Notes: a model not told the origin generated them from the letters alone. DNA of 64,000 nt from Mercurialis annua (GCF_937616625.2 NC_065575.1:1123501-1187500), one strand, 5' to 3'; counted from the first letter of the stretch, positions 1 to 12,382 are shown. Translations and numbers: made by a program.

Positions 1-143
1 TGTCTACAAATGTAATTCTTTTCTTTTCAATGATTTGTCTTCTGTTTTTATTTTTATTTTTTGAGAATTGATATGTCTTCTATTTAATGCTTATTCCCTC
101 TCTCTTTTCAATTTAATTCAATATACTACTTCTTTAATTAAGA
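1..143. other. AT-rich left edge, no gene seen
   Basis: Low-complexity T-rich sequence with no supported gene. It is the host flank of the Helitron whose 3' end lies at 144; the base at 143 gives the T expected next to a Helitron 3' end on the minus strand. Confidence 0.6.
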
Positions 144-156
144 CTAGTTTCGCATT

Positions 157-171
157 ACGTGCTATGCACGT
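157..171 (-). other. Helitron 3' terminal hairpin
   Basis: ACGTGC, a 3-base loop, then GCACGT form a perfect 6-bp stem that ends 12 bases before the terminal CTAG at 144-147. Position and form match the subterminal hairpin that ends Helitron transposition. Confidence 0.7.
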
Positions 172-342
172 GACTCGTAACGTAACTCGTCAATGAACAT
201 ATTAGTAAATTTATTATATTTATATCAATTTTTTATTTATAATTAATATTAAATTAGTTAAGAATTTTTGTAAAAATAAATATAATATATTCGGTTATTA
301 ATTATTTTTCATACTGAATTTATTCTTTTTTTTGTTTTATAA

Positions 343-347
343 TAACC
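343..347. repeat. Target-site duplication TAACC (left copy)
   Basis: TAACC directly precedes the left LTR (348) and is repeated at 11352-11356 directly after the right LTR. This is the 5-bp duplication expected for LTR-retrotransposon integration and fixes both element boundaries. Confidence 0.92.
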
Positions 348-940
348 TGTCACGACCCAAAATCGAGGGCCGCGACCGGCGCTAGGGAATGGGAATTATA
401 GTTCCGAAACCCGTAGCAAGCCTGAAATTCACTAAGACTTTTTCGCAATAAACAATCATATAATGACTTTACAAACACCGCATTTAAACATATACTTTAC
501 AAACACATCATTTAAACAAAGATACATTAATATACAGTGGTAAAACCATACAACGTGCTCGGACTTATCGTTTCCGTATCATGAACGTATTAGCCCGGCA
601 TAAACCACTATGTCAAAATTACATCACGGGAATTTACCTCCGTGATAACTATTGTAGCCAGACCTCATATACACAACAGACATTAACTATAAACCATATA
701 AAATTTCACTGCTGTAATAGGCCACGACACTGGTCAGACATCATACTACTGCAGCATCTACGGAAGTCGGGGCTGTACATAGCCAAAGGAACTTCCGGTT
801 AAAGACGAACTTCTAGCGACGTCTAGAATCTAGGTACCTGAAAAACACACTATTTGGGGGTCAGCTATTAAGCTGAGTGAGTTATACTTTACTTACCATA
901 TTATCAAAATAAGCATCGCATTTAAAACACTTTTTTTAAG

Positions 941-963
941 ATATATATATATATATATATATA
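941..963. repeat. (AT)n microsatellite in the left LTR
   Basis: About 23 bases of alternating AT. The matching stretch in the right LTR (8582-8606) is 2 bases longer, which accounts for the whole length difference between the LTRs. Confidence 0.9.
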
Positions 964-1127
964 CAATCACATTTTCAAACAATTCCAACATATACAATTA
1001 CAGCGATTGCAAACAATTCACTTAAGACAAGTATTTGATCCGATCGAAACCTTAATCTTAAACTCCTTAACCTCTCCTAAACCATATCACATTCAAATCA
1101 TATCGTCCGAGTGGCCGGGTCCCGAGA

Positions 1128-1284
1128 TAGTTCGACCGAGTTACCCGCTACCACGTGGCATAGTCCCGAGATAATTCAACCGAGTTACATCATGCCACTA
1201 CTTAATCCCAAGTTGTGGGTCCCGAGATAGTTCAACCGAGTTACCCACCAGATACGGGTCCCGAGATAGTTCGACCGAGTTACC
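1128..1284. repeat. Four-copy CCGAGATAGTTC repeat array in the left LTR
   Basis: Four imperfect copies of a ~26-bp unit with core CCGAGATAGTTCGACCGAG begin near 1129, 1163, 1219 and 1258, separated by unlike spacers; a CACGTG palindrome lies between the first two. The same array is in the right LTR at 8771-8927. Spaced direct repeats in an LTR may be regulatory or structural elements, but no function can be shown from sequence alone. Confidence 0.8.
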
Positions 1285-2545
1285 TCGTATCTGCCACAAT
1301 TATAATCCTCCTTTCCGATACCCAAACATATTCCATTTCATAATTAAAAATATGATCAACATTTAATGAGCTCATATCAAACGTATCTATGTACGAATAT
1401 CTAGACTTTCATAAACACCGGTGATCACACGGCCTATTGACGCCCAATAGGTAGCTCGTTTCTTCGGATCATATACAAACTCACATTGGCAAATAATCGA
1501 CAAGTCATAAGCAAAGTAATACAATTCATATATCAAACAAGTCAAACCAATACAATGTAGTTCACTCCATAAACAAACAATTCAAATATAAATCAATCCA
1601 ATAAGAACCACCCAATAAAATCAAGCTATATAATTTATGTGATGCATTTAATAATAATAATAATATATATAGTATATATAAAATAGTTTTTAATACGATA
1701 ATAAGAGTGAGTAAAATATACTCACCGCTTGCTATCCATAATTTTCGATAATACCTAGCGATCTCGCGTTCCGTAAGTTTCGGGTTCCATTGGTAGTCGC
1801 CTCGTCAAGTCTACACAATTTCGATAATAACTCGAATTAATTACAATCTAACTATAATTAATTAATCCAAAACTAGGTTTCTAGCCAACTTTGGCTATTG
1901 AAACCGTTTACTTAAAACAGTCCGACCACTAAATAAAATTGACATTCTTAATGTTCAGAACGTCGCCTACAACTTTCATTTAGGTCTCGGACTGAGATAA
2001 GTACCCGAAGGTGTCGGAATTTGGCCCCGAAGTTAACAACTTAGGGCTGTTCTAAATTTCAAAACTGCTATGCGCGACATAATATTCTGATTTATTTGAG
2101 CCACTTAGAGGCCGAAATAGCAGAAACTTATACTTAGACATTTATAGACGACATCCTTAAGTTTCCGTACCAACAAACGGAACTTAATTTGGAGCTAAAT
2201 AGCTCGAGATATTGCCCTTGCAACATGGCTGTTTCGCAGCGTAAAATTTCCAGCAACATTGTCAAATTCTCAAGTTATCTCTTTAACGTTTCGGTCGACT
2301 AAAACAGCCTATATACTCAACATTACACCAATTACTACAGCCTTTAATCATGTCATTATCACCAACTTAAACTCATTAAAATCTTAGTTCAAAGTTTAAT
2401 TCAAAACAGTTTTTACGTTATGCTCGAAACTAGTTACGTAACACTTAGTGTTTGCGTCGATCTTAAGCGATACAACCATCGGGAAAGGGTGGCATCAGCC
2501 CCCATTTCACTATCCTTCGGCCCTCCCCTGTTTTGGCAGGGAAGG

Positions 2546-2595
2546 GGCTGCTTCAGCCATGGTGCAACGCACCATGGCTGCTGAAACGCAGCCCC
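2546..2595. repeat. GC-rich imperfect hairpin in the left LTR
   Basis: An 11-bp perfect stem, AGCCATGGTGC and its complement around a 3-base loop (2555-2579), is extended outward with bulges to a GGGGCTGC stem. It lies in a GC-rich island (about 2480-2650) inside an AT-rich LTR and recurs at 10189-10238. It would form a stable fold in the element's RNA. Confidence 0.75.
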
Positions 2596-3708
2596 ACTGT
2601 GCGAAGCACGGTGGTTCCTTTCCCGTAGCCTCCATGGCCTCCAAAAGCCACCATCAACAAACCTACCTCCATTAAACCCTACCAATCAACCCTAACCAAT
2701 TAACACAACTCTCACATCTCACCACAACACATCAAACTCAGCTCATAAATAATAATTCATGTCATAAACCATCAATTCTAACTTATTAATCATCATTTTA
2801 AAGCTTAAAATCATCATCAATACTAAGCTCAATCTAAACAGAATTTTTACAGCAAAACTCTAACCAAATAAAGATATTCTTACCTTGATTTAATTCCATA
2901 GATCGATAGATAATCCTCTCCTCTTTCCGTTGCCGCAAAAATCATCCAATTTGGTGAAGAAATGTGCAAGTTATGGCCTTAAGAAGTTGAATTGCACATG
3001 GTGTTCATCAAGAGGAAGAAGATGATGATTCTAGAGCTGAGATATTGTATAATTCTGAGTTTAAATCAAATGAGTTGCCTTATATATTTATGGAAAAATG
3101 TATAACTTAATCCCTCACTTTGCCACCTCCTCAACTTTCAATTTCAAACTTTTCTTTCGCCTAGTTTAGTCCGTCGATCGCTTAATCGTTCCAACTCGAT
3201 AAATTCCGTGTTGTTTACATCCAAATAAATAATATTTTTCCGCTATCTTATTATTTTATATTCGGTAATTAATTTCACTAATTTTTAGCTAAAACGCTCA
3301 ATTTTTCAAATTGAGCAAAATGACTATTTCCGTCATTTTTTTGTCCTTATCTTCATTTGACAAATATCAATATCCAAATAATCGATATAATTATCTTAAA
3401 TATCAACTCCCGCAAATAATTTATTTAAATTATATTTTCCGGGCAATAAAATTCTATTTTCTAATTTCTTGGGGACTTTAACATATTTTAAATTCCAATT
3501 TTTCTTACAATTTTCTTTAGTCCCGTCAAACTATTTAGGCATTATAAATATTGAAATTTCTTCTTTAAATTTCAATATCAACCTATTTTCGTCCTTTTTT
3601 AAATATTTTCTTATTAAATTCTTCCGATAACTTCTTTTCTAACCGCTTCATTATTTTATATCGGACACGTAGCCTACTTTTGCAACGCCAGACGTACGGG
3701 GTATTACA

Positions 3709-3721
3709 TTCTTCCCCCCTT
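3709..3721 (-). other. Polypurine tract of the LARD
   Basis: On the minus strand AAGGGGGGAAGAA ends directly at the start (TGTAATACCCC) of the 3' LTR. This is where plus-strand DNA synthesis is primed in LTR elements, and it confirms minus orientation. Confidence 0.85.
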
Positions 3722-6700
3722 ATAAAAATTCGTCCTCGAATTTTCTTATATTTCTTTTTCTGGGTAAACATCTTACCATTTCCTTACATCGTTTACTTCA
3801 TTATAACGATGGCGCGTAAACTTGTCACTCCAATTATTGCACGTCATTTGCGTCCTTTTGTAGATGTTTCTTATACGTCCTTTCACTATAATTGGATCCT
3901 CTTTAATGTTCTTTTAATCTCCGTTCTGTCGTCGGCCAATTCCTTGTATCTTCTCATTTCTTAGCGTTAATATTTTTCAACGTTTATTCGTCGTTTTTCT
4001 GCAATATCTTGCAAGTCGTATTTGTACCATCATATTTGACACTATCTTAAAACGTCCTTTAAATACCTTTAGCTATTAATCAAAATCTTCCTTTGATTAA
4101 TTTAAAACAATTTATTTGAATAACTTAATAATTTAAGTTATTTTGAACTTATCAAAAATTTCCCTTCTAGTCAACTTTGGTCCTTAAAATCATTTATGAT
4201 GAATAGTTCGTTTGTCAAATAAAGTTGACAGACTTATAGTCCGTAACGTTATCTCCAACTTTTGTTTGAACATCAGGTTCAAAATAGTTCCCAATGATGT
4301 CTGAAACTAGCGCTGAAGTCGCTTCCCTGATTTAGTTTTGGGAGCTGCACTTAACAGTTCTTAGAGGCTATTGCTAAAGCCTATAATCCAAGCGTTTAAA
4401 AACGTCTTAATCTGAATTAAATTCAACATTCTTATATTTTGATATCCAATCTACAACTTTTGTTGAGAGTCGAACTTGTTTCGACATCTCCCTGACCTTC
4501 GAAATCGTCCTCAAAGTTGGCTTCTAGTCACACTTTTACCCTTCGATTAACTTATGTTTTTCGCTCACTTTTGAACTTGAAAAACAATCAATTCAATCAA
4601 ATGATACCATGATTAAATTATCCAAATTTAATCTATGCAATATCCTTTACTTATATCCATTGATTCTGATTAACTATCATTGGGTTTCGGGATCCGAACT
4701 TCGCCCGAAACATAGCCTCATGGGCTAATTTTGAACCCCGTTCTATCGTCGCCAATTCTAGTTTACCTTGCCTTGGAAATTCCTTTTAACATCTCCACTT
4801 AACGTGCATTTATACTTTTCATATTAAGTACAAGGTTGATCCTTTATCTTATCTCGCACCTTATTCCTTGATATTCGGGTTACCATGTTTGTCTGAACCA
4901 AACAACGCGTAACATATTATCTTATACCCGGTTAACATCATTCCTTTACTCTTCCTTCTTAGTCTCGATCTATTTCTCGATATGTCATGACCATCATGTA
5001 CTTGTTATTCCAAAATAACGTCTTTCCTTGTCCTTTAGTTGTTTGCGTTCTTTGATATTCACGATGAATTATTATTCCATAATAATTCTATCGGTTTCCT
5101 TTCGATCGTTAGGTTGTACTATTCTTAATAGTCTCTAACTTTGTTTCACATCACATAGACTTCTGAGTTTATCGGAGTCTGATGTCATTTTTTCTTAACG
5201 TTCCTCGTATCTTTCCCATATCTGATTGTGTATATACTTATCTTTTTCCTTTTACACTTTCGCTGTGATACTCCGACTTAACCATTTATTAACTATTGAC
5301 TTTAGAGTTAAATTTGTACGATCTTATATCTGATATTCTTATTAAGACCTGATGGTATATAGGAAATCTTTCCTTTTATACAAATATCATACTTCATGGT
5401 CATCTAGTGTTGAACCTCATGAAGTTGAATGCTTGCTATACATTCCTTAACATATGCCGCGTCCATCTTTCATGGCGCAACTCTTACCTCTCGACCTTTT
5501 CACTTCAATCGTCCAAATCTGACTTGTAATACCTTTACCATTGTTCGATGTAATCCTTTCCTTTCCCTATTATGTTTCTCGGTTATTTCATCATTCCTAT
5601 TATAATACTTTTCGATCACTTTATCCATCTCATTCCAATGTACATGTTGTACATGATACGTTTTGGTTCTTACAAACATATGACTACTGATTTCTTTATC
5701 ATCGTCCGTTGAAGTTATTGTCTTCGTCTTATCGTATTTTTCGATCTTCTTGTACTTCTTGTTTTGACATCTCCAATACCGTTTATCGATAAGAGGTAAA
5801 CCTGCTACCTGCTCGCATTTGTCAACGTATTGCATCTTTCAGTTAGCCTACCTTATTACGGTCTACTCCTCTTCTCATTCATTCTCATCCAGTATTTAAG
5901 TATTGTACGCGTATATTTTTAATCGTTCTTACCCTTATATGGTCTTTTCCATGGTCCGTATCTTCCTTGGATCTATACCCTTTCTTTTCTCGCTTTAGAT
6001 GGCGTACTTTCACCCCGTATCACGCTTGGGTAAGCACCAATCTTAGGTACCTTACCGATATCTTACACGTCTCGCATCGATAAATTGCAATAATATTTAT
6101 TATCATCAGGGCTTCATTCTTATATTGGGATGTATTTTATCACACACGTTCATTCTTGTTTATCAAGAATCTTTTATTATTGTTGTCGCAGGGCTTTACA
6201 TCTGAGTTTCTTACAAAACAAATATATCTCAAACATTGCTGGTGCACCAGTCTTTCAAATTTTTCTTTCGGTTCAAACTCTTTTCATTTAAATCATTTAA
6301 AAACATTGGTACAATTGTAGCTCAGAGTGATGACACCTCTCATCACTAAAGAGTTGCTCGATAAAATCACGTTTTAAAAATTTTGACACGAGTATGATGC
6401 ATGATTTACATTTTGAAAAAATGTATTTTATACAGAAAATATATATATGTATACTCGTATGCATTACTACCGTGATTATGACATGCCACATATGATGACT
6501 GAGCACAATTGTACCATTAAAGCACAAAATTTTCTTTCCTTGAAAATAATCGTAAGTCCCTTCAGATTACACACCTTGCGACATTAATGGCTTTTCATTA
6601 TAATTTATTGGGGTTTATTATAATTTTGATATTGTAATTTTGTTATCCATTAACACTTATCGAAGTGTTTTATAGCCAATGCTATCCTCTACTAGCATTG

Positions 6701-7319
6701 CTAAATGAATATCCCGTTCCTTGTCTTTTAATACTCATGCGTCTCTATAGTTCATCATCTCGATCGTACTCTTATCTCACGTAGCCCTTAGGCTCACGTG
6801 TCAATCTTTCACATCATACTTTCTTTGATATCATTTACGATCCTTGTGGTAATGGAAACGTAATATAGGGAATTACGTTTCACGCCATATACATTATGTA
6901 TGTTATGTATTTTATGCATTCTTAGTTTCAATTATTGTAAAGCAACTATGTTTACGATAAAGCCTATATGTGCAGGTTTCTCAATCTATCTCAATAGGCA
7001 TTATCCTAATAATACACAATTCTATCAATGTATGTCATATCAATCGATCACAGAATAAACAAAACAATACAAACATTTCAATCATATAAACATGTTTGGC
7101 ACATAAGTATAGAAAGCATTTCGCACTTGAGGGCGTCTCACTGGACTCACCCCTCTCGGGTTGCAATGCCACATCCGTGTCCTCTAGCGCGTCTAGCACT
7201 GCCTCTACCTCTGTGCAAAATTGTGGGGTTATGCCAAATACTAGGAACAGTACCCATATGAAGAGGGAATGTTGGTCTCTCACGTCAAAAGAAGAAAGGT
7301 GGAATGGAATCGTCATTCC

Positions 7320-7674
7320 ACTCATGATCGCTGGCTATTTGACGAGCTTTAGCGAATAACATTCCAAAATGCTTAGGTGCATTATTGTATTACTCAACAA
7401 AGTCGGGTCCTAAACCCCTAATGTACTGATGGTTCACCTCTTCTGATGCTTCCTCTTCGGATAGGTCTTCCTAACTTTCCTCACTAATTTCCATCTCCGG
7501 GACAATGGTCCCACCTCGAGTTTGAATATCTGATATGCACTCATTCTGACGTATCTCCGATAGTCTGTCAGTATCTACATGAAATCCATTTGATAAATAG
7601 GAGGCGCTTCCTCCTCTTCTGACACAATATGTAGCTGAGCTCCATTTTTGCTCAGATATGCTGAACAAGAACAA
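7320..7674 (-). pseudogene. Possible degenerate coding trace downstream of the PBS
   Basis: A minus-strand frame from 7674 continues through stops at 7471-7473 and about 7393 and stays protein-like: an acidic stretch rich in Glu and Ser, then a segment containing KHFGMLFAKARQIASDHEW. Its place just after the primer-binding site is where gag would start, but I recognise no gag motif. It could be a decayed gag leader or chance. Confidence 0.25.
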
Positions 7675-7972
7675 TACTTAATCATGTGATACTGTCCAAA
7701 CCACTTTTCCACAATATCCAATAATTTAATATATGATATGCACTATCTAACTTAAAGCTTGACTAACCATCTAAGCATATCACATTCACTTAAAAACTTA
7801 AACAATCTCTCACACACGCGTTCCACTCGGTAATAGACAGCCTATAACATCAAGCAAATTCAATCAGACACATATAATCAATAAGGCTCGACTCTATACG
7901 CTGCAGTAGTACCTAGGTACTTAGGGTCAAACAGACACTTTTCAAAGACTGGCAGTGGTAACTGGACCAACT

Positions 7973-7984
7973 GCTCTGATACCA
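7973..7984 (-). other. Primer-binding site for tRNA-iMet
   Basis: On the minus strand TGGTATCAGAGC lies four bases after the 5' LTR end (7989). It is the complement of the 3' end of plant initiator tRNA-Met, the common minus-strand primer of plant LTR elements. Confidence 0.88.
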
Positions 7985-7988
7985 CCTT

Positions 7989-10900
7989 TGTCACGACCCA
8001 AAATCGAGGGCCGCGACCGGCGCTAGGGAATGGGAATTATAGTTCCGAAACCCGTAGCAAGCCTGAAATTCACTAAGACTTTTTCGCAATAAACAATCAT
8101 ATAATGACTTTACAAACACCGCATTTAAACATATACTTTACAAACACATCATTTAAACAAAGATACATTAATATACAGTGGTAAAACCATACAACGTGCT
8201 CGGACTTATCGTTTCCGTATCATGAACGTATTAGCCCGGCATAAACCACTATGTCAAAATTACATCACGGGAATTTACCTCCGTGATAACTATTGTAGCC
8301 AGACCTCATATACACAACAGACATTAACTATAAACCATATAAAATTTCACTGCTGTAATAGGCCACGACACTGGTCAGACATCATACTACTGCAGCATCT
8401 ACGGAAGTCGGGGCTGTACATAGCCAAAGGAACTTCCGGTTAAAGACGAACTTCTAGCGACGTCTAGAATCTAGGTACCTGAAAAACACACTATTTGGGG
8501 GTCAGCTATTAAGCTGAGTGAGTTATACTTTACTTACCATATTATCAAAATAAGCATCGCATTTAAAACACTTTTTTTAAGATATATATATATATATATA
8601 TATATACAATCACATTTTCAAACAATTCCAACATATACAATTACAGCGATTGCAAACAATTCACTTAAGACAAGTATTTGATCCGATCGAAACCTTAATC
8701 TTAAACTCCTTAACCTCTCCTAAACCATATCACATTCAAATCATATCGTCCGAGTGGCCGGGTCCCGAGATAGTTCGACCGAGTTACCCGCTACCACGTG
8801 GCATAGTCCCGAGATAATTCAACCGAGTTACATCATGCCACTACTTAATCCCAAGTTGTGGGTCCCGAGATAGTTCAACCGAGTTACCCACCAGATACGG
8901 GTCCCGAGATAGTTCGACCGAGTTACCTCGTATCTGCCACAATTATAATCCTCCTTTCCGATACCCAAACATATTCCATTTCATAATTAAAAATATGATC
9001 AACATTTAATGAGCTCATATCAAACGTATCTATGTACGAATATCTAGACTTTCATAAACACCGGTGATCACACGGCCTATTGACGCCCAATAGGTAGCTC
9101 GTTTCTTCGGATCATATACAAACTCACATTGGCAAATAATCGACAAGTCATAAGCAAAGTAATACAATTCATATATCAAACAAGTCAAACCAATACAATG
9201 TAGTTCACTCCATAAACAAACAATTCAAATATAAATCAATCCAATAAGAACCACCCAATAAAATCAAGCTATATAATTTATGTGATGCATTTAATAATAA
9301 TAATAATATATATAGTATATATAAAATAGTTTTTAATACGATAATAAGAGTGAGTAAAATATACTCACCGCTTGCTATCCATAATTTTCGATAATACCTA
9401 GCGATCTCGCGTTCCGTAAGTTTCGGGTTCCATTGGTAGTCGCCTCGTCAAGTCTACACAATTTCGATAATAACTCGAATTAATTACAATCTAACTATAA
9501 TTAATTAATCCAAAACTAGGTTTCTAGCCAACTTTGGCTATTGAAACCGTTTACTTAAAACAGTCCGACCACTAAATAAAATTGACATTCTTAATGTTCA
9601 GAACGTCGCCTACAACTTTCATTTAGGTCTCGGACTGAGATAAGTACCCGAAGGTGTCGGAATTTGGCCCCGAAGTTAACAACTTAGGGCTGTTCTAAAT
9701 TTCAAAACTGCTATGCGCGACATAATATTCTGATTTATTTGAGCCACTTAGAGGCCGAAATAGCAGAAACTTATACTTAGACATTTATAGACGACATCCT
9801 TAAGTTTCCGTACCAACAAACGGAACTTAATTTGGAGCTAAATAGCTCGAGATATTGCCCTTGCAACATGGCTGTTTCGCAGCGTAAAATTTCCAGCAAC
9901 ATTGTCAAATTCTCAAGTTATCTCTTTAACGTTTCGGTCGACTAAAACAGCCTATATACTCAACATTACACCAATTACTACAGCCTTTAATCATGTCATT
10001 ATCACCAACTTAAACTCATTAAAATCTTAGTTCAAAGTTTAATTCAAAACAGTTTTTACGTTATGCTCGAAACTAGTTACGTAACACTTAGTGTTTGCGT
10101 CGATCTTAAGCGATACAACCATCGGGAAAGGGTGGCATCAGCCCCCATTTCACTATCCTTCGGCCCTCCCCTGTTTTGGCAGGGAAGGGGCTGCTTCAGC
10201 CATGGTGCAACGCACCATGGCTGCTGAAACGCAGCCCCACTGTGCGAAGCACGGTGGTTCCTTTCCCGTAGCCTCCATGGCCTCCAAAAGCCACCATCAA
10301 CAAACCTACCTCCATTAAACCCTACCAATCAACCCTAACCAATTAACACAACTCTCACATCTCACCACAACACATCAAACTCAGCTCATAAATAATAATT
10401 CATGTCATAAACCATCAATTCTAACTTATTAATCATCATTTTAAAGCTTAAAATCATCATCAATACTAAGCTCAATCTAAACAGAATTTTTACAGCAAAA
10501 CTCTAACCAAATAAAGATATCCTTACCTTGATTTAATTCTATAGATCGATAGATAATCCTATCCTCTTTCCGTTGCCGCAAAAATCATCCAATTTGGTGA
10601 AGAAATGTGCAAGTTATGGCCTTAAGAAGTTGAATTGCACATGGTGTTCATCAAGAGGAAGAAGATGATGATTCTAGAGCTGAGATATTGTATAATTCTG
10701 AGTTTAAATCAAATGAGTTGCCTTATATATTTATGGAAAAATGTATAACTTAATCCCTCACTTTGCCACCTCCTCAACTTTCAATTTCAAACTTTTCTTT
10801 CGCCTAGTTTAGTCCGTCGATCGCTTAATCGTTCCAACTCGATAAATTCCGTGTTGTTTACATCCAAATAAATAATATTTTTCCGCTATCTTATTATTTT

Positions 10901-11351
10901 ATATTCGGTAATTAATTTCACTAATTTTTAGCTAAAACGCTCAATTTTTCAAATTGAGCAAAATGACTATTTCCGTCATTTTTTTGTCCTTATCTTCATT
11001 TGACAAATATCAATATCCAAATAATCGATATAATTATCTTAAATATCAACTCCCGCAAATAATTTATTGAAATTATATTTTCCGGGCAATAAAATTCTAT
11101 TTTCTAATTTCTTGGGGACTTTAACATATTTTAAATTCCAATTTTTCTTACAATTTTCTTTAGTCCCGTCAAACTATTTAGGCATTATAAATATTGAAAT
11201 TTCTTCTTTAAATTTCAATATCAACCTATTTTCGTCCTTTTTTAAATATTTTCTTATTAAATTCTTCCGATAACTTCTTTTCTAACCGCTTCATTATTTT
11301 ATATCGGACACGTAGCCTACTTTTGCAACGCCAGACGTACGGGGTATTACA
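7989..11351 (-). repeat. 5' LTR of the LARD (right copy)
   Basis: 3363-bp partner of 348-3708, functionally the 5' LTR because the primer-binding site abuts it. It carries the same repeat array (8771-8927) and hairpin (10189-10238). Confidence 0.95.
10722..10730 (-). promoter_or_regulatory. Candidate TATA box in the 5' LTR
   Basis: ATATATAAGG on the minus strand lies about 620 bp from the LTR's upstream end. A TATA motif here could start genomic RNA near 10690. No other support. Confidence 0.35.
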
Positions 11352-11356
11352 TAACC
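11352..11356. repeat. Target-site duplication TAACC (right copy)
   Basis: Matches 343-347. Beyond it the Helitron sequence resumes to 11701. Confidence 0.92.
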
Positions 11357-11918
11357 ATAATAAATAATTAACTTAATTTTATTAATAATATTTTTAAAAA
11401 TAATAAGATAGAAATTTAAATAATATTATATTAACCAAATACAGTATTTTAATTTTGTAATTCAATCAAACTAAAAGATAGGTATCCTACTAATTTGGAG
11501 ACAATTTAGTTATTTTTTTACATACTAAAAAGTAAATTGGAGATAATTTAGCTAACTATTCTAATTAGGACTTTAATTACAATAGTGATTAATTAAATAA
11601 TTAATTAGTTAATGACTATAAAACCTATTTAATAGTAAACTGAAAAAGATTATTCAGTAAATTTGCTTGTCCCCCCTCCATGCTTTTATATATAGTATAG
11701 ATGGAGTGTATATTAAAATAATTTTACAAAAGCAAAATAAGCAAAATTTATAATATAGTTAAAGAACCAATAAAAAAGGGTGGCCATATTTCCATATCAA
11801 TTATTTATAGGGGCAGAGCAGTTTTTATATTTTTGACATTATTACCCTTCTAATAATTAGGCATTTATATTCTTTTTTTTTGGTTATTTTTCTATTCCTT
11901 AATTATCCTTATTTGATA

Positions 11919-12203
11919 CTCCCTCCATTTTGAAATAGTTGTCGCTTTAGAGAAAAAAAATTGTTTCATAATACTTATTACTTTAAAATAACAAGAAAGC
12001 ATTTATTGCTATTTTTCCACATATATCCTTCATTTATTCATTGAAAGAATACAAAAATACAAATAAAGAGTTATAGTAATTAATATTAACAAGTTTTAAA
12101 AAGGGCTAATTTAGTAAAAATACATACAAATTTAGACATATTTATTGCTTTCTTAGTTTGTGTGAAAATGGCTAAAGCGACAACTATTTCAAAACGGAGG
12201 GAG
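11919..12203. mobile_element. Stowaway-like MITE 1 (Tc1/mariner type)
   Basis: The ends CTCCCTCC...GGAGGGAG continue as about 30 bp of near-perfect inverted repeat (..TGAAATAGTTGTCGCTTTA). It is flanked by TA on both sides (11917-11918, 12204-12205). 285 bp, AT-rich, non-coding. It sits inside the left arm of 11778-13087, so it is younger than that element. Confidence 0.9.
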
Positions 12204-12382
12204 TACTAATCAAAACACTTAAACCTGAAATTTTTTTCGTATCAATTTCTTTTTCTTTATTTGAAACAAACCTTTTGATAAATCTCTGCAACTAATTTTC
12301 TACCGGCACACATATTTATCATTGTCGGTCAGATGTGTTAGTACGTCTTTTAAAAATTCAATACTTATCACATATTTTTCTC

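Larger units (their letters stand above)
348..3708 (-). repeat. 3' LTR of the LARD (left copy)
   Basis: 3361-bp direct repeat of 7989-11351. On the minus strand it starts TGTAATACCCC and ends GGTCGTGACA. It differs from the other copy at 2878 (T, C in the partner), 2897 (C/T), 2918 (C/A) and 3426 (T/G), and has one AT unit fewer in the microsatellite near 941-963. Short open frames inside it (such as 2434-2685) are identical in both LTRs and look like chance ORFs. Confidence 0.95.
3709..7988 (-). other. Non-coding interior of the LARD
   Basis: 4280 bp between the LTRs. No open frame longer than about 110 codons exists on either strand and none resembles retroviral-type proteins. A stretch near 4150-4570 shows patchy similarity to LTR segment 1880-2290: both share an AACTTTGG block, then a block around ACAACTTTCGTTT-like wording. 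The interior may therefore hold old LTR-derived sequence. A faint coding trace follows the primer-binding site (7320-7674). Confidence 0.75.
348..11351 (-). mobile_element. LARD-type LTR retrotransposon, complete and young
   Basis: The element is 11,004 bp with LTRs of 3361 and 3363 bp and a 4280-bp internal region. The LTRs have TG...CA ends and the element is flanked by TAACC duplications. A primer-binding site matching initiator tRNA-Met (7973-7984) and a polypurine tract (3709-3721) fix the orientation as minus. By eye I find four substitutions and one AT-unit length change between the LTRs, so insertion was recent. No gag, protease, reverse transcriptase, RNase H or integrase reading frame is present. 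Long LTRs around a long non-coding interior fit the large retrotransposon derivative (LARD) class. The tRNA-Met site and the LTR start TGTAATACCCC suggest Ty3/Gypsy parentage (inference). It presumably moved with enzymes supplied by an intact relative. Confidence 0.9.
144..11701 (-). mobile_element. Non-autonomous Helitron, split by an LTR retrotransposon
   Basis: On the minus strand the element opens with TCTATACTATATATAAAAGC at 11701 and closes with CTAG at 147-144. A perfect 6-bp hairpin (157-171) sits 12 bases before the end. The host bases are A before the 5' TC and T after the 3' CTAG, so it lies between A and T without a target duplication, as Helitrons do. Without the nested retrotransposon (348-11351) and its 5-bp duplication the element is about 550 bp. 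It has no Rep/helicase coding, so it depended on an autonomous relative. The termini and hairpin are seen directly; the class follows from established Helitron structure. Confidence 0.75.

Noticed and set aside
1128..1284. CRISPR-like spaced repeats in the LTR
   Set aside because: Only four imperfect units in a plant LTR with unequal spacers; not a CRISPR array.
2434..2685. Open frames in the GC-rich part of each LTR
   Set aside because: Identical in both LTRs, overlapping on opposite strands, no family resemblance; the segment is a hairpin island.
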